Under the pieces are notes generated by a model that was given only the letters and a program-made list of their open reading frames with translations, made no database searches and was not told where the DNA came from. A DNA stretch of 64,000 bases. It comes from Apostichopus japonicus. Lineage: Eukaryota; Echinodermata; Holothuroidea; Aspidochirotida; Stichopodidae. Positions within the stretch are counted from its first letter, which is position 1. Every line of letters begins with the position of its first letter. The position numbers and the translations under genes were made by a program. The stretch covers positions 8,650,001 through 8,714,000 of the forward strand of contig NC_092575.1 in assembly GCF_037975245.1 (NCBI RefSeq), read 5' to 3'. Positions 34,828-48,600 of the stretch are shown in pieces.

Positions 34828-37800
34828 CAAATCGAATGTGCGGTACCGATCATTCGATATTGCGGCACCGATAAATAGAATATGCGGTTCCATAAATCGC
34901 ATGTGCGGTATCAATCATTCGATAGTGCGCTACCGATAAGCAGAATGTGCGGTACCGATCATAGAATATGCGGTAATGATCAATCGATTGTGTGGTACCG
35001 ATCAATTGAATGTTCGGTATTGATCAATCGAATGTGCGATACCGATAATTCGAATGTGCGGTAGCGATCAATCGAATTGGCGGTTCCGATCAATCGCATA
35101 TGCGGTACCGATTAATCGAATGTGCGTTACCGATCAATCGATTGTTCGGTACCGATCAATCAATTGTGCGGTACCGATCAATCGAATGTTCGGTATTGAT
35201 CAATCTAATGTGCGGTACCGATCTTTCGAATGTGCGGTACCGATCAATCGAATGTTCGGTACCGAACAATCGAATATGCGGTACCGATCTTTCGAATGTG
35301 CGTTACCGATCATTCGAATGTGCGGTACAGATTGATCGAATGTTCGGTACCGATAAATCGAATTGGCGTTTCCGATCAATCGCATATGCGGTACCGATAA
35401 ATCGAATGTGCGGTATCGATATATCGCATGTGCGGTACCGACCAATCGAATGTGCGATACCGATATTTCGATTGGGCGGTTCTGATCAATCGAATGTGCG
35501 GTACCGATAAATCGAATTGGCGGTTCCTATCAATCGCATGTGCGGTACCGATACATAGATTGTGCGGTACTGATCAATCGAACGTGCGGTACCGATCATT
35601 CGAATGAGCGGTACCGATCAATCTAATGTGCGGTAGTTATCAATCAAATGTGCGGTACCGATTAATCAAATGTGCGGTACCGATCTTCCGAATGTGCGGT
35701 ACCGATTAATCGAATGTTCGGTATTGATGAATCGAATGTGCGATACCGATATTTCGAATGGGCGGTTCTGATCAATCGAATGTGCGGTACCGATAAATCG
35801 AAATGGCGGTTCCTATCAATCGCATGTGCGGTACCGATACATAGATTGTGCGGTACTGATCAATCGAATGTGCGGTACCGATAAATCGAATTGGCGGTTC
35901 CTATCAATCGCATGTGCGGTACCGATACATAGATTGTGCGGTACTGATCAATCGAACGTGCGGTACCGATCATTCGAATGAGCGGTACCGATCAATCTAA
36001 TGTGCGGTAGTTATCAATCGCATGTGCGGTACCGATTAATCAAATGTGCGGTACCGATCTTTCGAATGTGCGGTACCGATAAAACGAATGTGCGGTACCG
36101 ATAAATCAAATTTAGGGTACAGATCAATCGAATGTGCAGTGCCGATAAATCGAATGTGCGGTTCCGATCAATCGCATGTGCGGTACCGATTAATCAAATG
36201 TGCGGTACCGATCTTTCGAATGTGCGGTACCGATAAAACGAATGTGCGGTACAGATAAATCAAATTTGGGGTACAGATCAATCGAATGTGCAGTGCCGAT
36301 AAATCGAGTGTGCGGTTCCGATCAATCGCATGTGCGGTATCGATCATTCGAATGTGCGGTACCGATCAATCGAATGTGCGGTACCAATAAATCGAATGTT
36401 CGATACCGATCAATCGATTTTGCGGTTCCGATAAATCACATGTGCGGTATCGCTCATTCGATAGTGCGGTACCGATAAATAGAATGTGCGGTACCGATAA
36501 ATCGAATGTGCGGTAGTGATCAAAAGATTTTGCGGTACCGATCAATCGAATGTGCGGTACCGATCAATCGAATGTTCTGTATTGATCATTCGAATGTCCG
36601 GTACCGATCATTCGAATGTGCGATACAGATCAATCGAATGTTCGGTACCGATCAATCGAATGTGCGGTACCGATCAATCGAATGTTCTGTATTGATCATT
36701 CGAATGTGCGGTACCGATCATTCGAAGGTGCGAAACCGATCAATCGAATGTTCGGTACCGATAAATGGAATTGACGGTACCGATCAATCGAATGTGTGGT
36801 ACCGATCAATTAATTTTCGGTTCCGATAAATCGAATGTGCAGTATCGATCATTCGATAGTGCGGTACCGATAAATCAAATATGCGGCACCGATCCTTCGA
36901 ATAAGCGTTACCGATCATTCGAATGTGCGGTACCAATCAAGCGAATGTGCGGTACCGATAAATCGAATGATCGGTACCGACCAATCGAATGTGCGGAACC
37001 AATCATTCGAATGTGCGGTACCGATCAATCTAATGTGCGGTAGTTATCAATCGAATGTGCGGTACCGATTAGTAAAATGTGCCGTACCGATCATTCGAAT
37101 GTGCGGTACCGATCATTCGAATGTGCGGTACAGATTATTCGAATGTTCGGTACCGATCAATCGAATGTTCGGTACCGATAAATCGAATTGGCGTTTCCGA
37201 TCAATCGCATGTGAGGTACCGATTAATCGAATGTGCGGTACCGATAATGCGAATGTGCGGTACCGATAAATCGAATGTGCAGTACCGATCAATCGAATGT
37301 GCGGTACCGATAAATCGAATGTGCGGTACCGATCATTCGACTGTGCGGTACCGATCGATCTAATGTGCGGTAGTTATCAATCAAATGTGCGGTACCGAAT
37401 AATCAAATGTGCGGTACCGATATTTCGAATGTGCGGTACCGATCAATCGAATGTGCGTTACCGATTATTCGAATGTGCGGTACAGATTAATTGAATGTTC
37501 GATAACGATAATCAGAATGTGCGGTACCGTTCAATCTAATGTGCGGTACCGATAAATGGAATTGACGGTACCGATTAATCGAATGTGTGGTACCGATCAA
37601 TTAATTTTCGGTTCCGATAAATCGAATGTGCGGTACCGATCATTCGAATGTGCGGTCATGATGAATCGAATGTGCGGTAATTATAAATCAAATGTACGGT
37701 AGTGATCAATCAAATGTGCGGTACGTATCAATCGAATATAGAGTACCGATAAATCGAATGTGCGGTACCGATCAATCGAAACTGCGGAACCGAGCGAATG

Positions 37801-39285
37801 TGCGTTACCGATCAATCGGATGTGCGTTACCGATCATTCGAATGTGCGGTACCGATAAATCGATTTGGCGGTAACGATCAACGGCATGTGCGGTACCGAT
37901 TATTCGAATGTGCTGTACCGATCAATAGAATGTTCGGAACCGATAAATCGAATTTGCGGTTCCTATCAATCGCATGTGCGGTACCGATAAATCGAATGTG
38001 CGGTACCGATCAATCGAATGTGCGGTGCCGACCAATCGAATGGGCGGTACCGTTCATTCGAATGGGCGGTACCGATCAATCTAATGTGCGGTACCGATAA
38101 ATCGAATGTGCGGTACCGATCAATTAATTTTCGGTTCCGATAAATAGAATGTGCAGTATCGATCATTCGATAGTGCGGTACCGATAAATCAATAATGCGG
38201 CACCGATCATTCGAATAGGCGTTACCGATCATCCGAATGTGCGGTACCAATCAAGCGAATTTGCGGTACCGATCAATCGAATGTGCGGTACCGATCATTC
38301 GATAGTGGGGTACCGATAAATCGAATGTTCTGTATTGATCATTCGCATGTACGGTACCGATCATTCGAATGTGCGATACCGATCAATCGAATGTTCTGTA
38401 CCGATCAATCGAATGTGCGGTATCGATCAATCGAATGTTCTGTATTGATCATTCCAATGTGCGGTACCGATCAATCGAATGTGCTTTACTGATTATTCGA
38501 ATGTGCGGTACCGATCAATTGAACGTGCAATACCGATTAATCGAATGTGTGTAACAGATCATTCGATAGTGCGGTACCGCAAATTCGATTGATCGGTACC
38601 GATCATTCGAATAAGCGGTACCGATCATTCGAATGTGCGGTACCAATCAAGCGAATGTGCGGTACCGATCAATCGAATGTGCGATACCGATCATTCGATA
38701 GTGCGGTACCGATAAATCGAATGTGCGGTACCGATAAATGGAATGTTCGGTATTGATCATTCGAATGTGCGATACCAATAAATCGAATTTGCGGTACCGA
38801 TAAATCGAATGTGCGGTATTGATCAATCGAATGTTCGGTACCGATAAATGGAATGTGCGGTAACGATTAAATAGAATGTTCGGTATTGATCAATCGAATG
38901 TGCGGTACCGATATTTGGAATGGCCGGTACCGATAAATCGAATGTGCGGTATTGATCAATCGAATGTTCGGTACCGATAAATCGAATGTGCGGACCGATC
39001 ATTCGAATGAGCGGTACCGATCAATCTAATGTGCGGTAGTTATCATTCAAATGTGCGGTACCAATATATCGAATGTTCGGTACCGATCAATCGAAACTGC
39101 GGAACCGAGCGAATGTGCGTTACCGATCAATCGGATGTGCGTTACCGATCATTCGAATGTGCTGTACCGATCATTCGAATGTGCGTTACCAATCAAGCGA
39201 ATGTGCGGTACAGATCAATCGAATGTGCAGTACCGATCATTCGATAGTGCGGTACCGATAAATCGAATCTGCAGTACCCATTAAT
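34828..39285. repeat. Heterogeneous left flank of the satellite
   Basis: The outer 4.5 kb is rich in CATTCG units and in unusual variants (TTCGGTATTG, GGCGGTTCC, GGTAGTTATC, GAGCGAATG deletions). Repeats are short range only: CGGTTCCTATC units recur at 35521, 35807 and 35895, spacings of 286 and 88 bp, both multiples of 22. Greater divergence at an array edge is expected when homogenisation acts mainly inside. Confidence 0.85.
36021..36328. repeat. 154-bp higher-order repeat, two copies
   Basis: Seven 22-mers form a unit repeated head to tail (36021-36174 and 36175-36328) with only a few differences. The diagnostic variants GATCTTTCG, GATAAAACG and GATAAATCAAATTT(A/G)GGG recur at the same offsets. 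Confidence 0.9.
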
Positions 39286-42200
39286 CGAATGTGCGATACC
39301 GATCAATCGAATGTGCTGTTCCGATCAATCGATTGTGCGGTACCGATCAATCGAATGTGCGTTGCCTATAAATCGAATGTGCGTTTGCGATCAATCGAAT
39401 GTGCGGTATGGATAAATCGAATGTGCGTTGCCGATCAATCGAATGTGCGTTGCCGATAAATCGAATGTGCGTTACCGATCAATCTAATGTGAGGTACCGA
39501 TCAATCGAAAGTGCGGTACCGATCAATCGAATGTGCGGTACCGATAAATCGAATGTACGTTGCCGAATAATCGAATGTGCGTTATTGATCAATCGAATGT
39601 GCGGTACTAATTAATCGAATGTGGGTTATCGATCAATCGAATGTGCTGTTCCGATCAATCGATTGTGCGGTACCGATCAATCGAATGTGCGTTGCCTATA
39701 AATCGAATGTGCGTTTGCGATCAATCGAATGTGCGGTACCGATAAATCGAATGTGCGTTGCCGATAAATCGAATGTGCGTTACCAATCAATCTAATGTGC
39801 GGTACCGATCAATCGAAAGTGCGGTACCGATCAATCGAATGTGCGGTACCGATAAATCGAATGTACGTTGCCGAATAATCGAATGTGCGTTATTGATCAA
39901 TCGAATGTGCGGTACTAATTAATCGATTGTGCGTTATTGATCAATCGAATGTGCGGTACCGATCAATCGAATGTGCGGTACCGATCAATCAAATTGGCGT
40001 TGTCGATTAATCGAAAATGCGTTACCGATCAATCGAATGTGCGGTAACGATCAATCGAATGTGCGGTATGGATAAATCGAATGTGCGTTGCCGATCAATC
40101 GAATGTGCGGTGAGGATCAATCGAATGTGAGGTACCGATAAATCAAATGTGCGGTATAGATCAATCGAATGTGCGGTACAGATAAATCGAATGTGCAGTA
40201 CCGATCAATCGAATGTGCGGTACTCATAAATCAATTGTGTTGTACCATTTATTCGAATTTGTGGTACCGATCAATCGAATGTGCGTTGCCGTTCAATCGA
40301 ACGTGCGGTACCGATAAATCGAATGTGCGGTACCGATAAATCGAATGTGCGTTACCAATTCATCGATTTTGCTGTACCGATAAATCGAATGTGCGTTACC
40401 GATCAATCGAATGTGCGATAACGATCAATCGAATGTGCTGTACCTATCAATCGATTGTGCGGTACCGATCAATCGAAAGAGCGGTACCGATCAATCGAAT
40501 GTGCGGTACCGATCATTCGATAGTGCGGTACCGATCAATCGAATCTGCAGTACCCATTAATCGAATGTGCGGTACCGATCAATCGAATGTGCTGTTCCGA
40601 TCAATCGATTGTGCGGTACCGATCAATCGAATGTACGTTGCCTATAAATCGAATGTGCGTTTGCGATCAATCGAATGTGCGGTATGGATAAATCGAATGT
40701 GCGTTGCCGATCAATCGAATGTGCGATAACGATCAATCGAATGTGCTGTACCTATCAATCGAATGTGTGTTACCGCTAAATCGAATGTGCGGTACCGATC
40801 AATGGAATGTGCGGTACCGATCAATGGAATGTGCAGTACCGATCAATCGAATGTGCGTTACCGCTAAATCGAATTTGCGGTACCGATCAATCGAAAGTGC
40901 GGTACCGATCAATCGAATGTGCGGTACCGATAAATCGAATGTACGTTGCCGAATAATCGAATGTGCGTTATTGATCAATCGAATGTGCGGTACTAATTAA
41001 TCGATTGTGCGTTATTGATCAATCGAATGTGCGGTACCGATCAATCGAATGTGCGGTACCGATCAATCAAATTGGCGTTGTCGATTAATCGAAAATGCGT
41101 TACCGATCAATCGAATGTGCTGTAACGATCAATCGAATGTGCGGTATGGATAAATCGAATGTGCGTTCCCGATCAATCGAATGTGCGGTGAGGATCAATC
41201 GAATGTGAGGTACCGATAAATCAAATGTGCGGTATAGATCAATCGAATGTGCGGTACAGATAAATCGAATGTGCATTAACGATCAATCGAATGTGCGGTA
41301 CTCATAAATCAATTGTGTTGTACCATTTATTCGAATTTGTGGTACCGATCAATCGAATGTGCGTTGCCGATCAATCGAATGTGCGATAACGATCAATCGA
41401 ATGTGCTGTACCTATCAATCGATTGTGCGGTACCGATCAATCGAAAGAGCGGTACCGATCAATCGAATGTGCGTTGCCTATGAATCGAATATGCGCTACC
41501 GATCAATCAAATGTGCGGTACCGATCAATCGAATGTGCGTTAACGATCAATCGATTTTGCCGTACCGATCAATCGAATGTGCGGTACCGATCAATGGAAT
41601 GTGCAGTACCGATCAATCGAATGTGTGTTACCGCTAAATCAAATGTGCGGTATCGATCAATCGAATGGGCGGTCCGATAAATCGAATGTGCGGTAACGAT
41701 CAATCGAATGTGCAGTACCGATCAATCGAATGTGCGGTACCAATAGTTCGAATGTGCTTTGCCGGTCAATCGAATGTGCGGTACCGATAAATCGAGTGTA
41801 CGTTGCCGATTAATCGAATGTGCGTTATTGATCAATCGAATGTGCAGTACCGTTAAATAGAATGTGCAGTACCGACCAATAAAATGTGCGATACCGATAA
41901 ATCGAATATGCGGTACCGATTTATTGAATGTGCGGAACCGATCAAAGGAGTGTGCGGTACCACCAAATCGAACGTGCGGTACCGATCAATCGAATGTGCG
42001 GTACCGATGAATGGAATGTGCGGTATCGATCAATCGAATGTGCGGTACGGATAAATCGAATGTGCGGTCCCGAACAATCGAATGTGCGATACCGATCAAT
42101 CGAATGTGCGTTGCCGGTCAATCGAATGTGCGGTGAGGATCAATCGAATGTGCGGCACCGATAAATCGAATGTGCGATACCGATCAATGGAATGTGCGGT

Positions 42201-42642
42201 ACCGATCAATGGAATGTGCGGTACCGATCAATCGAAAGTGCGGTACCGATCATTCGATAGTGCGGTACCGATAAATCGAATGATCGGTAACGATCAATGG
42301 AATGTGCGGTACCGATCAATCGAAAGTGCGGTACCGATCATTCGATAGTGCGGTACCGATAAATCGAATGATCTGTAACGACCAATCGAATGTGCGGTAC
42401 CGATCATTCGAAGGTGCGAAACCGATCAATCGAATGTTCGGTACCGATCAATCGAATTGGCGGTTTCGATCAATTGCATGTGCGGTACCGATAAATCGAA
42501 TGTGCGTTATTGATCAATCGAATGTGCGGTACTAATTAATCGATTGTGCGTTATTGATCAATCGAATGTGAGGTACCGATCAATCGAATGTGCTGTACCG
42601 ATCAATCAAATTGGCGTTGTCGATTAATCGAAAATGCGTTAC
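39286..42642. repeat. Intermediate higher-order domain
   Basis: A recognisable string of variants (GTTATTGATC, GGTACTAATTAATCG, ATTGGCGTTGTCGATTAATCG) occurs near 39891, 40969 and 42508. The spacings are 1078 bp (49 units) and 1539 bp (70 units minus one base). The missing base is explained by a 21-bp unit (GGTCCGATAAATCG) near 41672. Another marker (GTGCTGTTCCGATC) repeats at 39316, 39646 and 40592, spaced 330 and 946 bp (15 and 43 units). Confidence 0.88.
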
Positions 42643-45600
42643 CGATCAATCGAATGTGCGGTAACGATCAATCGAATGTGCGGTATGGATAAATCGAATG
42701 TGCGTTGCCGATCAATCGAATGTGCGGTGAGGATCAATCGAATGTGAGGTACCGATAAATCAAATGTGCGGTATAGATCAATCGAATGTGCGGTACAGAT
42801 AAATCGAATGTGCAGTACCGATCAATCGAATGTGCGGTACTCATAAATCAATTGTGTTGTACCATTTATTCGAATTTGTGGTACCGATCAATCGAATGTG
42901 CGTTGCCGTTCAATCGAACGTGCGGTACCGATAAATCGAATGTGCGGTACCGATAAATGGAATGTGCGTTACCAATTCATCGATTTTGCTGTACCGATAA
43001 ATCGAATGTGCGTTACCGATCAATCGAATGTGCGATAACGATCAATCGAATGTGCTGTACCTATCAATCGATTGTGCGGTACCGATCAATCGAAAGAGCG
43101 GTACCGATCAATCGAATGTGCGTTGCCTATGAATCGAATATGCGTTACCGATCAATCAAATGTGCGGTACCGATCAATCGAATGTGCGTTAACGATCAAT
43201 CGATTTTGCCGTACCGATCAATCGAATGTGCGGTACCGATCAATCGAATGTGCAGTACCGATCAATCGAATGTGCGGTACCGATAGTTCGAATGTGCTTT
43301 GCCGGTCAATCGAATGTGCGGTACCGATAAATCGAGTGTACGTTGCCGATTAATCGAATGTGCGTTATTGATCAATCGAATGTGCAGTACCGTTAAATAG
43401 AATGTGCAGTACCGACCAATAAAATGTGCGATACCGATAAATCGAATGTGCGGTACCGATTTATTGAATGTGCGGAACCGATCAAAGGAGTGAGCGGTAC
43501 CACCAAATCGAACGTGCGGTACCGATCAATCGAATGTGCGGTACCGATGAATGGAATGTGCGGTATCGATCAATCGAATGTGCGGTACGGATAAATCGAA
43601 TGTGCGGTCCCGAACAATCGAATGTGCGATACCGATCAATCGAATGTGCGTTGCCGATTAATCGAATGTGCGTTATTGATCAATCGAATGTGCAGTACCG
43701 TTAAATAGAATGTGCAGTACCGACCAATAAAATGTGCGATACCGATAAAACGAATGTGCGGTACCGATTTATTGAATGTGCGGAACCGATCAAAGGAGTG
43801 TGCGGTACCACCAAATCGAATGTGCGGTACCGATCAATCGAATGTGCGGTACCGATGAATGGAATGTGCGGTATCGATCAATCGAATGTGCGGTACGGAT
43901 AAATCGAATGTGCGGTCCCGAACAATCGAATGTGCGATACCGATCAATCGAATGTGCGTTGCCGGTCAATCGAATGTGCGGTGAGGATCAATCGAATGTG
44001 CGGCACCGATAAATCGAATATGCGATACCGATCAATGGAATGTGCGGTACCGATCAATCGAAAGTGCGGTACCGATCCTTCGATAGTGCGGTACCGATCA
44101 ATCGAATGATCGGTAACGATCAATGGAATGTGCGGTACCGATCAATCGAAAGTGCGGTACCGATCATTCGATAGTAAGGTACCGATAAATCGAATGATCT
44201 GTAACGACCAATCGAATGAGCGGTACCGATCATTCGAAGGTGCGAAAACGATCAATCGAATGTTCGGTACCGATAAATCGAATTGGCGGTTTCGATCAAT
44301 TGCATGTGCGGTACCGATAAATCGAATGTGCGGTACCGATCAATCGAATGTGCTGTACCTATCAATCAATTGTGCGGTACCGATCAATCGAATGTGCATT
44401 ACCGATCAATCAAATGTGCGTTACCGATCAATCGAATGTGCTGTATCGATCAATCGATTTTGCGGTACCGATCAATCGAATGTGCGGTACCGATCAATGA
44501 TATGTGCAGTACCGATCAATCGAATGTGCGTTACCGTTAAATCGAATGTGCTTTGCCGGTCAATCGAATGTGCGGTACCGATAAATCGAATGTGCGTTTG
44601 CGATCAATCGAATGTGCGGTGAGGATCAATCGAATGTGCGGTACCAATAAATTGAATGTGCGTTACCGATAAATCGAATGTGCGGTACCGATCAATGGAA
44701 TGTGCAATACCGATCATGCGAATGTGCGGTACCGATCAATCTAATTTGCGGTACCGATTTATTGAATGTGCGGAACCGATCAATGGAGTGTGCGGTACCG
44801 ATAGTTCGAATGTGCTTTGCCGGTCAATCGAATGTGCGGTACCGATAAATCGAGTGTACGTTGCCGATTAATCGAATGTGCGTTATTGATCAATCGAATG
44901 TGCAGTACCGTTAAATAGAATGTGCAGTACCGACCAATAAAATGTGCGATACCGATAAATCGAATGTGCGGTACCGATTTATTGAATGTGCGGAACCGAT
45001 CAAAGGAGTGAGCGGTACCACCAAATCGAACGTGCGGTACCGATCAATCGAATGTGCGGTACCGATGAATGGAATGTGCGGTATCGATCAATCGAATGTG
45101 CGGTACGGATAAATCGAATGTGCGGTCCCGAACAATCGAATGTGCGATACCGATCAATCGAATGTGCGTTGCCGATTAATCGAATGTGCGTTATTGATCA
45201 ATCGAATGTGCAGTACCGTTAAATAGAATGTGCAGTACCGACCAATAAAATGTGCGATACCGATAAAACGAATGTGCGGTACCGATTTATTGAATGTGCG
45301 GAACCGATCAAAGGAGTGTGCGGTACCACCAAATCGAATGTGCGGTACCGATCAATCGAATGTGCGGTACCGATGAATGGAATGTGCGGTATCGATCAAT
45401 CGAATGTGCGGTACGGATAAATCGAATGTGCGGTCCCGAACAATCGAATGTGCGATACCGATCAATCGAATGTGCGTTGCCGGTCAATCGAATGTGCGGT
45501 GAGGATCAATCGAATGTGCGGCACCGATAAATCGAATATGCGATACCGATCAATGGAATGTGCGGTACCGATCAATCGAAAGTGCGGTACCGATCCTTCG

Positions 45601-48600
45601 ATAGTGCGGTACCGATCAATCGAATGATCGGTAACGATCAATGGAATGTGCGGTACCGATCAATCGAAAGTGCGGTACCGATCATTCGATAGTAAGGTAC
45701 CGATAAATCGAATGATCTGTAACGACCAATCGAATGAGCGGTACCGATCATTCGAAGGTGCGAAAACGATCAATCGAATGTTCGGTACCGATAAATCGAA
45801 TTGGCGGTTTCGATCAATTGCATGTGCGGTACCGATAAATCGAATGTGCGGTACCGATCAATCGAATGTGCTGTACCTATCAATCAATTGTGCGGTACCG
45901 ATCAATCGAATGTGCATTACCGATCAATCAAATGTGCGTTACCGATCAATCGAATGTGCTGTATCGATCAATCGATTTTGCGGTACCGATCAATCGAATG
46001 TGCGGTACCGATCAATGATATGTGCAGTACCGATCAATCGAATGTGCGTTACCGTTAAATCGAATGTGCTTTGCCGGTCAATCGAATGTGCGGTACCGAT
46101 AAATCGAATGTGCGTTTGCGATCAATCGAATGTGCGGTGAGGATCAATCGAATGTGCGGTACCAATAAATTGAATGTGCGTTACCGATAAATCGAATGTG
46201 CGGTACCGATCAATGGAATGTGCAATACCGATCATGCGAATGTGCGGTACCGATCAATCTAATTTGCGGTACCGATTTATTGAATGTGCGGAACCGATCA
46301 ATGGAGTGTGCGGTACCGATAGTTCGAATGTGCTTTGCCGGTCAATCGAATGTGCGGTACCGATAAATCGAGTGTACGTTGCCGATTAATCGAATGTGCG
46401 TTATTGATCAATCGAATGTGCAGTACCGTTAAATAGAATGTGCAGTACCGACCAATAAAATGTGCGATACCGATAAATCGAATGTGCGGTACCGATTTAT
46501 TGAATGTGCGGAACCGATCAAAGGAGTGAGCGGTACCACCAAATCGAACGTGCGGTACCGATCAATCGAATGTGCGGTACCGATGAATGGAATGTGCGGT
46601 ATCGATCAATCGAATGTGCGGTACGGATAAATCGAATGTGCGGTCCCGAACAATCGAATGTGCGATACCGATCAATCGAATGTGCGTTGCCGATTAATCG
46701 AATGTGCGTTATTGATCAATCGAATGTGCAGTACCGTTAAATAGAATGTGCAGTACCGACCAATAAAATGTGCGATACCGATAAAACGAATGTGCGGTAC
46801 CGATTTATTGAATGTGCGGAACCGATCAAAGGAGTGTGCGGTACCACCAAATCGAATGTGCGGTACCGATCAATCGAATGTGCGGTACCGATGAATGGAA
46901 TGTGCGGTATCGATCAATCGAATGTGCGGTACGGATAAATCGAATGTGCGGTCCCGAACAATCGAATGTGCGATACCGATCAATCGAATGTGCGTTGCCG
47001 GTCAATCGAATGTGCGGTGAGGATCAATCGAATGTGCGGCACCGATAAATCGAATATGCGATACCGATCAATGGAATGTGCGGTACCGATCAATCGAAAG
47101 TGCGGTACCGATCCTTCGATAGTGCGGTACCGATCAATCGAATGATCGGTAACGATCAATGGAATGTGCGGTACCGATCAATCGAAAGTGCGGTACCGAT
47201 CATTCGATAGTAAGGTACCGATAAATCGAATGATCTGTAACGACCAATCGAATGAGCGGTACCGATCATTCGAAGGTGCGAAAACGATCAATCGAATGTT
47301 CGGTACCGATAAATCGAATTGGCGGTTTCGATCAATTGCATGTGCGGTACCGATAAATCGAATGTGCGGTACCGATCAATCGAATGTGCTGTACCTATCA
47401 ATCAATTGTGCGGTACCGATCAATCGAATGTGCATTACCGATCAATCAAATGTGCGTTACCGATCAATCGAATGTGCTGTATCGATCAATCGATTTTGCG
47501 GTACCGATCAATCGAATGTGCGGTACCGATCAATGATATGTGCAGTACCGATCAATCGAATGTGCGTTACCGTTAAATCGAATGTGCTTTGCCGGTCAAT
47601 CGAATGTGCGGTACCGATAAATCGAATGTGCGTTTGCGATCAATCGAATGTGCGGTGAGGATCAATCGAATGTGCGGTACCAATAAATTGAATGTGCGTT
47701 ACCGATAAATCGAATGTGCGGTACCGATCAATGGAATGTGCAATACCGATCATGCGAATGTGCGGTACCGATCAATCTAATTTGCGGTACCGATTTATTG
47801 AATGTGCGGAACCGATCAATGGAGTGTGCGGTACCACCAAATCGAACGTGCGGTACCGATCAATCGAATGTGCGGTACCGATGAATGGAATGTGCGGTAT
47901 CGATCAATCGAATGTGCGTCGCCGGTCAATCGAATGTGCGGTGAGGATCAATCGAATGTTCGGCACCGATAAATCGAATGTGCGTTGCAGATAAATCAAA
48001 TGTGCGGTACCGATCAATCAAATGTGAGGTACCGATCAATGGAATGTTCGGTACCGATCAATCGATTGTGCGGTGCCGATCAATCGAATGTGCGGTACCT
48101 ATAAATCAAATGTGCGGTACCGATTTATTGAATGTGCGGTATCGATCAATCGAATGTGCGTTGCCGATAAATCGAATGAGCGGTACCAATCAATCGAATG
48201 TGCGGTTCCGATCAATCAAATGTGCGGAACCGATCAATGGAGTGTGCGGTACCACCAAATCGAACGTGCGGTACCGATCAATCGAATGGGCGGTACCGAT
48301 GAATGGAATGTGCGGTATCGATCAATCGAATGTGCGGTAGGGATCAATCGAATGTGCAGTACCGAACAATCGAATGTGCGATACCGATAAATCGAATGTG
48401 CGGTACCGATCAATCGAATGTGCGGTACCGATCAATCGAATGTGCGGTAACGATCAATCGAATGTGCGGTACCGATAAATCAAAGGTGCGGTACCGATCA
48501 ATCGAATGTTCGGTAACGAGCAATCGAATGTGCGGTACCGATAAATCGAATGTGCGGTACCGATAAATCGAATGAACGTTGCCGATAAATCGAATGTGTG

